From contig JAEOTV010000182.1 in assembly GCA_016839635.1 (NCBI GenBank), positions 1-11,257 of the forward strand: a DNA stretch of 11,257 bases, given 5' to 3'. Origin of the DNA: Promethearchaeota archaeon (GTDB lineage Archaea > Asgardarchaeota > Lokiarchaeia > Sigynarchaeales > SOKP01). Below, one piece after another: positions 1 through 6,571 of this stretch (its first letter is position 1; each line of letters opens with the position of its first letter). Under the pieces are notes generated by a model, which worked only from the letters and a program-made list of their open reading frames with translations, did no database searches and had not been told where the DNA came from. The translations under genes were made by a program, and so were the position numbers.

Positions 1-34
1 AATTAAATGTTCTAATTGTGGGTCTAGGTTATGA
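1..34 (+). CDS. C-terminal tail of a zinc-ribbon protein (partial)
   Basis: Reading from base 2, the last ten codons spell IKCSNCGSRL and then TGA at 32-34. A CxxCG knuckle followed by a short hydrophobic tail is the usual second half of a C-terminal zinc ribbon. The rest of the protein lies to the left of the window, so no function can be given. The next gene on the same strand also ends in a zinc ribbon, but with so few codons nothing links the two. Another frame is also open here, so the call rests only on the CxxCG pattern. Confidence 0.5.
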   Translation, partial: IKCSNCGSRL

Positions 35-203
35 TATAAAGCGAAAAATTTGAGTTTTATAATACTTTTATAATATAATCTTTTAATAAAATTAAATTAA
101 AAAGAAATTATGATAAAAGAGATCAAATCTTTTTTACATTAATCAATAAAAATAAATAAAACTTCTGTTATTATTTTTTTAAAGTTTTTACATTGATAAT
201 AAA

Positions 204-1511
204 ATGTTACCAAGAACCGATGCTGTTAATACTGAAGAGTTTATATTCTACTTAGATTTAGTTTCTAATTTTCTTAAAAAAAAGCCTATAATGAAAGCAA
301 TAAGTGCTTTTATTAAAGAAAAAGACAAATTTAATGCTTTAACTTCTTATGGAGTGGTATTATTCCAAAAAGATGAAAATCCCATTAGTGTTTATGATTT
401 AAAAGATGCAGAATCAGTTTTAAATACTATAGATGAGTCGTGGGAAACAAGAGAGAACGAAAAGAGTTATTTAGAAAATGGGTTATATGAAATACTCGCA
501 TATATTTTTAGAAAGAGTCGTGAAGCGAGAAAAAATTATCGCGTTATAATCATTTCAGATACTCCCAGTAAATTATCTGAAGATTATTATAATGCTCTTT
601 ATGATTTGCTAATCAAAGCAAAGAAATTTTCTGCATTTATTGATATAATTCGAGTAGGCGACGATAAATTTTATGAAGATGATGTTAAATTGAAGGTAAT
701 ATCTAGTGAAACGCATGGAGGCACTTTCTATTGTCCAAATGAAAAACTTTTACCAAATGTGTTAGGGTCTTTGATTCAGAATAAAAAGGAATTTAAAGTT
801 ATTATAACTGAAGAATTTGAGCAAGTTTTAACTGAAGATAAAGTCTTTTATGAACGCTTAGCAGTAGATCTCATTAGTTTATCTCCTGACGATCAAGAAA
901 TATGTGATATATGTGAGCAAGAGTTATGTCCCATTTGTGAAGCACATTCTGATGAGATTCATAAATGCTATAACTGTAATGCTAAATTTCACAGTTGTTG
1001 TGCTGCAAAGTATTCACTTGCTAAAAATATTGGATTTAAACATATTTTTAGATGTTTACAATGCGAAACTCTGTTGAAATTAGATGAAGAATTTGTTGAA
1101 ATGGTATATGAAGAAGATTTAGAAGAAGAATTACCTGAAATTGACTTACAAGAAATTCCTATCGAAACACCCATAACTGAAGATATTGAAGAAGAACATA
1201 TCGTAGAGGAAACTGATGAAGAAAGTGTGGATTTACCAGAACCAGAAGTAGAAATAGAACCTGCAGTTCCTAAAAAAGTGAAAATTGGAGGTTTCTTTGG
1301 TCAAGAAATTACAATAGGTACCAAAGATGCAAACAATATGACAAAAGCAGTTCCAAAGTCTTCTAAGCAAGAAGAAACACACATTTCAATAACAACTTTG
1401 AAACCACCAAAAAAAAAAGGAGCAATAACAATAAAGCTTTGTAAAATATGTGGAGCAACTTGTGGAGCTCTAGTTGAAACTTGTCATACTTGCGGAGCTA
1501 AAATTGATTAG
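204..1511 (+). CDS. VWA-like domain protein with RING-like zinc finger and C-terminal zinc ribbon
   Basis: This 435-residue protein has no N-terminal signal or membrane segment, so it is probably cytoplasmic. Residues about 12-205 look like a von Willebrand A fold. There is a strand ending in DLVSN where a MIDAS DxSxS would sit (degenerate), then GVVLF, a SYLENGL helix start, the strand VIIISD, IDIIRVG and a THGGTFY turn near the end. Residues 234-287 form a cysteine/histidine cluster (C234, C237, C242, C245, C255, C258, H263, C265, C266, C284, C287) with RING-like spacing. Residues about 300-350 are a very acidic linker. The C-terminus holds a zinc ribbon (C413, C416, C427, C430, with an extra C420). 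VWA followed by zinc and RING modules is the order in the TFIIH subunit Ssl1/p44. That is an architectural likeness, not shown homology. A role in protein-protein scaffolding or a ubiquitin-like system is possible but unproven. No Shine-Dalgarno is visible before the ATG. Confidence 0.8.
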   Translation: MLPRTDAVNTEEFIFYLDLVSNFLKKKPIMKAISAFIKEKDKFNALTSYGVVLFQKDENPISVYDLKDAESVLNTIDESWETRENEKSYLENGLYEILAYIFRKSREARKNYRVIIISDTPSKLSEDYYNALYDLLIKAKKFSAFIDIIRVGDDKFYEDDVKLKVISSETHGGTFYCPNEKLLPNVLGSLIQNKKEFKVIITEEFEQVLTEDKVFYERLAVDLISLSPDDQEICDICEQELCPICEAHSDEIHKCYNCNAKFHSCCAAKYSLAKNIGFKHIFRCLQCETLLKLDEEFVEMVYEEDLEEELPEIDLQEIPIETPITEDIEEEHIVEETDEESVDLPEPEVEIEPAVPKKVKIGGFFGQEITIGTKDANNMTKAVPKSSKQEETHISITTLKPPKKKGAITIKLCKICGATCGALVETCHTCGAKID

Positions 1512-1680
1512 CCTTTCTTATCTTAACTTTTCATATCTACTCTAAGAATTATTCGTATATTTATTTCTTTTATATTGCTAAACTTGCATTAATTTATTTG
1601 AATTTTAGACTTTAATCAAATTTTATACTATAATCTTAATTTGAAGGATAAAGAAATTTATCTATAGTTTTAAAATATTA

Positions 1681-1689
1681 TTAATATAT
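1681..1689 (+). promoter_or_regulatory. TATA-like box of the aminotransferase gene
   Basis: TTAATATAT lies about 34 bases before the ATG at 1719, inside a longer A/T tract from 1668. A start site about 27 bases downstream would leave a leader of only a few bases. No Shine-Dalgarno precedes the ATG. The nearby ATG at 1710 is followed at once by an in-frame stop (ATG GTT TAG) and cannot be the start. Confidence 0.35.
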
Positions 1690-1718
1690 CAACCTATACA
1701 ATAAATTCGATGGTTTAG

Positions 1719-3059
1719 ATGTATCTCAAAGAAGAAATTACGACTTTTCAGAAAAATAGGCCCAGATCAAAGGGATTATGGAAAAGAGCACTTAATGTAT
1801 TACCTGGGGGGATTTCTCATAATATTAGAACATTTGGTTTAACTTTAATTGATGCTTTTCCAATTTTCATTAATTCTGCTAATGGTCCATACCTTACTGA
1901 TATTGATGGTAATAAATATATCGATTGTTGGAATGGACATTTTGCAATGATTCTCGGGCATAATCCCCCCAAAGTCCAAGAAGTAATAAAGAAGCACTTA
2001 TCATATGGATGGCATTTTGGAACAAATACAGAATATCAAGTTAAACTAGCTGAGACGATTATTCAAGACAATCCTGGTATTGAGAAAATTCGTTTTTGTA
2101 CTACTGGTACTGAAGCAACAATGTATGCTTCGCGTCTAGCTCGAGCTTATACTAAGAGAAGACTTGTAGGAAAGGCTCAGATGGGCTGGCATGGGGCAAA
2201 TGATACCCTGTATTATGATGTAGGAGGAATTTTTGGAGGAGAAGGACCTCCAGGTCTTCCAAATGCAGAAAGAGCAGATATTATAACTTTTGAAATTAAT
2301 AATGAAAAAACATTTGATCTAATTAAGCAAAATTCTCATAATTTAGCAGCAATCATTTTGGAGCCCGTGTTGGGAGGAGGGGGGGGATTTTCAGTTGATA
2401 CAGAATTTTTGAAGAGATTGAGGGAAGAAACTGAGAAAAACGACATTCTTCTAATTTTTGATGAAGTAATAACTGGTTACCGTTTTATTGATAGATTATT
2501 CCAAAATGAGATAAATGTAATTCCTGATTTAACCACTATGGGTAAAATTATTGGTGGGGGAATGCCGATAGGAGCCATTGGTGGTCGAAAAGAAATTATT
2601 GAGCGATCTAGTCCTGATGTAGAGAATCAAGTGTTAATTGGAGGTGGAACTTTCTCTGGATATCCACTTAGTATGATTGCAGGGCTAAAGACGTTGGAAA
2701 TATTAAAAACCTCTAAACAAAATTACTATAGAATTAACAAAGAAGGCGAAAACTTGTTAAATAATCTAAACCAATATTTTACTGAAGAGAAATTACCAAT
2801 CATAGCGAAAGGATATAAATCTATGGTAATGCTTCATGCCCTTTCAAAATGGATTGAGGCCCCTTCAATTCGAGAAATAATAGATTTTAAAGATAAAAAA
2901 CGGGAAGCCTTAATCCAATTATCACTCTTTAATCGAAATGTATCAGGATTACATGGATTGGGTTCAATTTCTATGGCTCATACTCATGAACATATTATTC
3001 AAATACAAGAAAAAGTTGAAGAAATCGCAAAACCAGTATCTCAAACTACTTTTAGTTAA
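1719..3059 (+). CDS. Class III aminotransferase, HemL-like (PLP-dependent)
   Basis: This 446-residue enzyme belongs to fold-type I, class III, the family of glutamate-1-semialdehyde aminomutase and related omega- and beta-aminotransferases. It binds PLP and moves an amino group. Visible landmarks are the phosphate-binding TTGTEA loop (128-133), the GWHGA segment, the EPVLGGGGG loop, the FDEVITGYR motif whose D248 contacts the PLP ring nitrogen, and the Schiff-base lysine K276 in TMGKIIGGGMPIGA. Length is normal for the family. The glycine-rich loop after EPV looks closer, from memory, to beta-amino-acid aminotransferases than to true HemL. No other haem-synthesis gene is nearby. The next gene encodes a diaminopentanoate dehydrogenase-like protein, so a substrate in amino-acid breakdown is a better guess than tetrapyrrole synthesis. 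An eight-G run (2379-2386) sits in the EPV loop, unusual in this AT-rich DNA, but the frame is intact. Confidence 0.88.
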   Translation: MYLKEEITTFQKNRPRSKGLWKRALNVLPGGISHNIRTFGLTLIDAFPIFINSANGPYLTDIDGNKYIDCWNGHFAMILGHNPPKVQEVIKKHLSYGWHFGTNTEYQVKLAETIIQDNPGIEKIRFCTTGTEATMYASRLARAYTKRRLVGKAQMGWHGANDTLYYDVGGIFGGEGPPGLPNAERADIITFEINNEKTFDLIKQNSHNLAAIILEPVLGGGGGFSVDTEFLKRLREETEKNDILLIFDEVITGYRFIDRLFQNEINVIPDLTTMGKIIGGGMPIGAIGGRKEIIERSSPDVENQVLIGGGTFSGYPLSMIAGLKTLEILKTSKQNYYRINKEGENLLNNLNQYFTEEKLPIIAKGYKSMVMLHALSKWIEAPSIREIIDFKDKKREALIQLSLFNRNVSGLHGLGSISMAHTHEHIIQIQEKVEEIAKPVSQTTFS

Positions 3060-3102
3060 TATCGTTTTAAAGAATAAATTCATTTTAAAATATATTAAAT
3101 GA

Positions 3103-3110
3103 TTTATAAT
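3103..3110 (+). promoter_or_regulatory. TATA-like box of the dehydrogenase gene
   Basis: TTTATAAT is centred about 27 bases before the ATG at 3134, the canonical archaeal spacing for transcription starting at the start codon itself. This suggests the dehydrogenase has its own leaderless promoter in the 74-base spacer, besides any readthrough from the aminotransferase gene. A weak AAGG (3123-3126) is the only Shine-Dalgarno-like element. Confidence 0.42.
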
Positions 3111-3133
3111 AAAATACAAATAAGGTAAACCAA

Positions 3134-4162
3134 ATGAATAAAAAATTTACTGTTATTCAAATAGGATTAGGAGCAATGGGGAAATTAATAACCAAACTTT
3201 TACTAAAGCGTAAGAACCTGCATTTAAAGGGAGTTGTTGATATTGATCCTCAATTTAATGGTAAAAAACTCAGCCATTTTTTTGACATTACGGATGATCA
3301 AGATCTAATTATAGAATCTGATTCTGAACCCATTATATCTAAAGAAAAAGTTGATGTTGTTATTATTGCTACTTCTTCTTCTTTAGAGAAGATTTCACTA
3401 ATAATTAAAAAGGCGATTCAATCAGGAAGTAATGTGATTTCCATATGTGAGGAATTATCTTATCCTTTTCAATATTATCCCAAACTTTCTGAAGAACTAC
3501 ATCAACTAGCAAAATCACAAGGTGTCTCAATAGTTGGGACAGGTATTAATCCAGGTTATCTTATGGATTTATTACCTATTGTTATTACAGCGCCCTGTCA
3601 ATCTTTAGAATCAATTAAAGTCACTCGGATGATGAACTCCGCGAAAAGAAGAGAACCATTCCAACGTAAGATAGGGACTGGTTTAACAACTGAAGATTTT
3701 CATAAAAAAATTAGTAATAAAAAAATTACAGGTCATGTTGGATTAAGCCAATCCATTCAAATGATTGTGGGTGCCCTTGGAATTGAATATGATGAGATAT
3801 TGGAGTTTCCACCAAAAGCTATAATTTCTGAAAATGAATTCATTACTTCTTATGGAGAAAACGTCCCAAAAGGTTATGTATGTGGGTTACAAAGCAAAGC
3901 TATTGCCAAAAAGCAAGGTAAAGAGATGATTATTTTAGATTTTGTCGCCTTTGCTGGTGACCATGAAGAGTATGATAGTGTGATAATAGAGGGAAATCCC
4001 AATATCCAGCAAAAAATTATCGGTGGTGTTCACGGAGATATAGGCACTGCTGCCATGGTTGCTAATCTTATTCCTAATGTAGTAGCTGCGAAACCTGGAC
4101 TATTAACTATGAAGGATCTGCCTGTACCCTGTTACACTGAAAACATATGGAAAAAAAAATAA
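3134..4162 (+). CDS. 2,4-diaminopentanoate dehydrogenase-like oxidoreductase (DapB-type Rossmann fold)
   Basis: This 342-residue protein has an N-terminal nucleotide-binding domain with GLGAMG (11-16). D36 at the end of the second strand often favours NAD(H). The central segment has GTGINPGYLMD (135-145) and RREPFQRKIGTGL (172-184), and the C-terminus has a KPGLLTMKDLP stretch. These are the marks I associate with 2,4-diaminopentanoate dehydrogenase (Ord) of clostridial ornithine fermentation, a branch of the dihydrodipicolinate reductase superfamily. That enzyme oxidatively deaminates 2,4-diaminopentanoate to 2-amino-4-oxopentanoate. Its usual partners (the B12-dependent ornithine aminomutase OraS/OraE and thiolase OrtA/OrtB) are absent from this window, so the true substrate may be another diamino acid or amino acid. 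It lies 74 bases after a class III aminotransferase, probably in the same pathway. It is not a lysine-synthesis DapB: it is much longer than the roughly 270 residues usual for DapB. Confidence 0.75.
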   Translation: MNKKFTVIQIGLGAMGKLITKLLLKRKNLHLKGVVDIDPQFNGKKLSHFFDITDDQDLIIESDSEPIISKEKVDVVIIATSSSLEKISLIIKKAIQSGSNVISICEELSYPFQYYPKLSEELHQLAKSQGVSIVGTGINPGYLMDLLPIVITAPCQSLESIKVTRMMNSAKRREPFQRKIGTGLTTEDFHKKISNKKITGHVGLSQSIQMIVGALGIEYDEILEFPPKAIISENEFITSYGENVPKGYVCGLQSKAIAKKQGKEMIILDFVAFAGDHEEYDSVIIEGNPNIQQKIIGGVHGDIGTAAMVANLIPNVVAAKPGLLTMKDLPVPCYTENIWKKK

Positions 4163-4183
4163 ATAAAAAAAATAGATTTTTTT
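4152..4183. terminator. Bidirectional oligo-T terminator between convergent genes
   Basis: Two A8 tracts (4152-4159 and 4165-4172) read as T8 runs for the minus-strand transporter gene. A T7 run (4177-4183) serves the plus-strand dehydrogenase gene. Archaeal RNA polymerase typically terminates at such oligo-T tracts without a hairpin. The two stop codons are only 24 bases apart, so each gene's terminator lies in or beside the end of the other. Confidence 0.5.
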
Positions 4184-4186
4184 AAG

Positions 4187-5143
4187 TTATAAAAAGGTAC
4201 TAATAGGAAAATATAAGATGATTGATAAAAGCGCAGCCATCGGAAAAGTTAAAAACCATATTAAAACTATTTTCCATAGCCCTCTTTTAACAGGAGTATG
4301 ACTTGCCTTAGATAATCCCACTAAAGAGGCAACCAACATATGAGATCCTGATAAAGGTATTCCTAGTGCCGTTCCAAGAAATAAAATCGCTGCTGTAGGT
4401 ATTTGTGAGGCAAAAGCCGTACTAGGATATAATTCTGTAATTCTTCCAACACTTTTGATAACTCCTCGTCCTAATACTACTAATCCCCCTGATAGACTTA
4501 AGCCTGTTATTAAAAGCAGTAGATTTATTTGTATATCTCCTATCCCAACAACAATACCTACCGCATTTGAGCAATCATTTCCTGCTCTTGAAAAAGCTGT
4601 TATGCAAATAACTACCAGAACAATATATGAGAACAATTTTTCTGTTTTTTCATAAGCCTGAAAACCGTTAAGGCGTTTTACTTTATAATAATGCATAAGC
4701 TTATAGACAAAATATGAGATAATAAAACCTATAATCGGAGATAATATCCACCAGAGGCTTAACTCAACAATCTTCAACCATTCGATACTTACAATAGGAG
4801 TTATACCAAGACCTATGATAGCTCCAATTGTTGCATGAGTGGTTGATATTGGTAATCCCAATGCAGATGATAATATCAACCAAATAGCTGTAGAAATTAA
4901 TATTGTTATCACGATTGCATTATCAATGCTTAATAATATATCATCACCAACAGTTTTACTCACTGCTTCTCCCAATATAAAAGCTCCTGCAATAGCAAAT
5001 ATAGAAGCTAAGATCAGGATTTGTTTCATATTTAGAATTCTTGAACCATAGAGTCCAGCAAAAGTTTCATCATTTCCACCTATTCCAAACGCGATGATAA
5101 TAGCGATAACTAAAAAAATCATCAAAATAATTGAAAAAGCCAT
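4187..5143 (-). CDS. pit: PiT-family inorganic phosphate transporter
   Basis: This integral membrane protein has hydrophobic segments along its whole length and is probably an ion-coupled phosphate symporter. The two inverted PiT repeats are visible. GGNDETFAG (N24, D25) and AGNDCSNAVG (N189, D190) correspond to the two GANDxAN signatures. GLPISTTH (STTH at 100-103) and GIPLSGSH (SGSH at 265-268) correspond to the two STTH loops. Both repeats have diverged: the first GND lacks the usual downstream asparagine and the second loop reads SGSH. An in-frame TTG at 5158 would add five residues. I prefer the ATG at 5143 because a strong GGAGG (5156-5152) sits eight bases before it. The resulting protein has 318 residues. 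It starts 15 bases after the PhoU-like gene, so the two are almost surely co-transcribed and translated in step. Confidence 0.85.
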   Translation of the reverse strand: MAFSIILMIFLVIAIIIAFGIGGNDETFAGLYGSRILNMKQILILASIFAIAGAFILGEAVSKTVGDDILLSIDNAIVITILISTAIWLILSSALGLPISTTHATIGAIIGLGITPIVSIEWLKIVELSLWWILSPIIGFIISYFVYKLMHYYKVKRLNGFQAYEKTEKLFSYIVLVVICITAFSRAGNDCSNAVGIVVGIGDIQINLLLLITGLSLSGGLVVLGRGVIKSVGRITELYPSTAFASQIPTAAILFLGTALGIPLSGSHMLVASLVGLSKASHTPVKRGLWKIVLIWFLTFPMAALLSIILYFPISTFL

Positions 5144-5151
5144 TTCAATTT

Positions 5152-5156
5152 CCTCC
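5152..5156 (-). promoter_or_regulatory. Shine-Dalgarno that decides the pit start
   Basis: On the minus strand GGAGG is followed by an 8-base spacer and then ATG at 5143. The alternative TTG at 5158 overlaps the motif and cannot use it. Its presence fits an internal operon gene, in contrast to the leaderless first genes of this window. Confidence 0.7.
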
Positions 5157-5158
5157 AA

Positions 5159-5821
5159 TTATTTGCTTGGATATTTCACTATCAAACTTCTAAGAAAATC
5201 GCTAATCTCTTCAGCCCTCACAATCATATCAAACATTTTTATACAGATTTTTGAAGTTAAATATACTCTAAGAGATTTTTCTTGTGGTTTTTGATAAATC
5301 ACATCTAGGACTTTATATTTCGCTTTGCGTGCACTTCGTTTTAGGGTTTCAATATGAAAACTTTTCTGATAAGCAGTTTTAAAATCTGTTTCCATAAGGT
5401 TTACCATATCTACTAAAGTGTCAATTGTTTCTTGATATATATCGTTAAGCGTTTTTACTTCTTTTTTAATATCATCAAAGAGTTCAAAAGGATATACTTT
5501 CAATCCCATTGCTAGCTCTTCTGAGCTATCTGAAACAATATCCAAATATTTAATTAATCTATAACGATCTTCAACTAGAAATGGGAGAGCTCGCTGATCT
5601 TTATAAAGTAAATTAATATATGTTTCTTTGGCACGGTCAGCGTTATGTTCACATTCCATGACTTTATCTAATTTTTTCTTGTTTAACTTTCCATCAACAA
5701 GATCATTAATACATTCATGGAGCAATAGTGAACCATTTAAAACCTCTCCATTAAATTCGGATGCTGATTTCAATAACTGACTTCTTTTATCACTTTTTAA
5801 TTTTAATTTCATTCGTTTCAC
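5159..5821 (-). CDS. PhoU-like DUF47 protein, partner of the PiT transporter
   Basis: This 220-residue protein has no membrane segment and appears all-helical. It carries the PhoU/DUF47 metal-binding pattern: E58xxAD62 in the first half, then DRYRLIKYLDIVSD with D85, D94 and D98. A second, weaker helical half follows. DUF47 proteins are PhoU relatives usually encoded next to PiT transporters, and they are thought to control transporter activity. Here the gene lies directly upstream of pit with a 15-base gap, which supports that job. The full frame opens with GTG at 5821. An ATG three codons later, at 5812, fits better with a TATA-like box (5845-5838) about 29 bases upstream, giving 217 residues. 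Neither start has a Shine-Dalgarno. Confidence 0.85.
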   Translation of the reverse strand: MKRMKLKLKSDKRSQLLKSASEFNGEVLNGSLLLHECINDLVDGKLNKKKLDKVMECEHNADRAKETYINLLYKDQRALPFLVEDRYRLIKYLDIVSDSSEELAMGLKVYPFELFDDIKKEVKTLNDIYQETIDTLVDMVNLMETDFKTAYQKSFHIETLKRSARKAKYKVLDVIYQKPQEKSLRVYLTSKICIKMFDMIVRAEEISDFLRSLIVKYPSK

Positions 5822-5837
5822 ATCAAATATAGCTTAA

Positions 5838-5845
5838 TAATTATA
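5838..5845 (-). promoter_or_regulatory. TATA-like box of the DUF47-pit operon
   Basis: TATAATTA on the minus strand lies about 29 bases before the ATG at 5812, as expected for a leaderless or nearly leaderless archaeal transcript. It sits in the 165-base divergent spacer shared with the DUF2284 gene. I saw no clear inverted repeat that could be a phosphate operator. Confidence 0.4.
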
Positions 5846-5950
5846 CTAATAGGATTTAATAGTCACACATATCATTTATTTCTTAAAAAAAATTTCTATT
5901 TTTAATTTAGTAATAAAGACATTCATATTAAAAAAAATATTAAAATTTAC

Positions 5951-5960
5951 TATAATTATA
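5951..5960 (+). promoter_or_regulatory. TATA-like box of the DUF2284 gene
   Basis: TATAATTATA is centred about 31 bases before the TTG at 5987. A start site 26-27 bases downstream would leave only about five leader bases. There is no Shine-Dalgarno between the box and the TTG. Confidence 0.42.
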
Positions 5961-5986
5961 ACAATTTAAATATATTATTACTTCTC

Positions 5987-6547
5987 TTGCCTTTTCTTGA
6001 AATAAAGTTTAAGGATATAATTTTTGATCAAAAAGTGCAGACATATTGTGTAAATTCTAATTTTAAGTGCCCTAGCTATGGTCATTCTTGGGCTTGCCCC
6101 CCGGAAGCCCCGTATTTAGAACAAGAAGTCTCAAAGTATATGAAATTTTATCTTATATTTGTTAAATTCAATTTAGCTAACTTAATTGAAAAAGAAAAAC
6201 TAGAAAACCCCAAAAAAAGTGAAGAAAACATAAGAAATACTTTTTTTATGAAAAATAATCTGCGAGACGATTTAGAACAAGAAATAAAATTATTCATTAA
6301 GGAATTTCAAAACTCTTATGGTGAAAAACTTATATTATGGGATGGATTTTGTAAATTATGCTTTAATAAAAAAGATAATGGGTGTACTTATGATTCAGGT
6401 GATCATTGTCGATATCCAGACAAAATGAGATATTCTATGGAGGCTGTTGGAGTAGATGTAACTCAAACTGTAAATAATTTAAATTTCAATTTAGAATGGC
6501 CTCCTAATGACTATGTATATCGTTTTGGTTTAGTATGTTTTAAATGA
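5987..6547 (+). CDS. DUF2284 predicted metal-binding protein
   Basis: This 186-residue cytoplasmic protein has the two cysteine groups typical of DUF2284. The N-terminal group is C21, C28 with PSYG, and C37 in CPP. The C-terminal group is CKLC (C122, C125), C133 and C141 in CRYP, followed by the conserved MRYSMEAVGVDV stretch. The cysteines probably hold an iron-sulfur cluster or another metal. The biochemical role of the family is unknown to me, so none is claimed. The start is a TTG, supported by the TATA-like box just upstream. No ATG precedes the conserved N-terminal cysteines. The gene ends 24 bases from the end of convergent purA, with which it shows no functional link. Confidence 0.82.
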   Translation: MPFLEIKFKDIIFDQKVQTYCVNSNFKCPSYGHSWACPPEAPYLEQEVSKYMKFYLIFVKFNLANLIEKEKLENPKKSEENIRNTFFMKNNLRDDLEQEIKLFIKEFQNSYGEKLILWDGFCKLCFNKKDNGCTYDSGDHCRYPDKMRYSMEAVGVDVTQTVNNLNFNLEWPPNDYVYRFGLVCFK

Positions 6548-6571
6548 TTGAAAACTAAGAAAAAGATGATT

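Noticed and set aside
3..53. Alternative open frame at the left edge, ending at TGA 51-53
   Set aside because: It encodes a short tail with no recognisable motif, while the overlapping frame gives a convincing CxxCG zinc-ribbon ending.
989..1174. Minus-strand open frame opposite the VWA/RING gene
   Set aside because: Its serine-rich product mirrors the acidic GAA/GAT codons of the real gene on the other strand.
2379..2386. Eight-G run as a programmed or disabling frameshift
   Set aside because: The frame is continuous across it and encodes glycines in a loop that is glycine-rich in this family.
1719..3059. Calling the aminotransferase hemL (glutamate-1-semialdehyde aminomutase)
   Set aside because: The family match is real, but there is no haem-pathway neighbour, the partner is dehydrogenase-like and the EPV loop looks closer to beta-amino-acid aminotransferases.
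4455..5294. Short plus-strand open frames opposite the PiT and DUF47 genes
   Set aside because: They lie antisense inside well-supported genes, have no recognisable domain and look like by-products of the coding composition.
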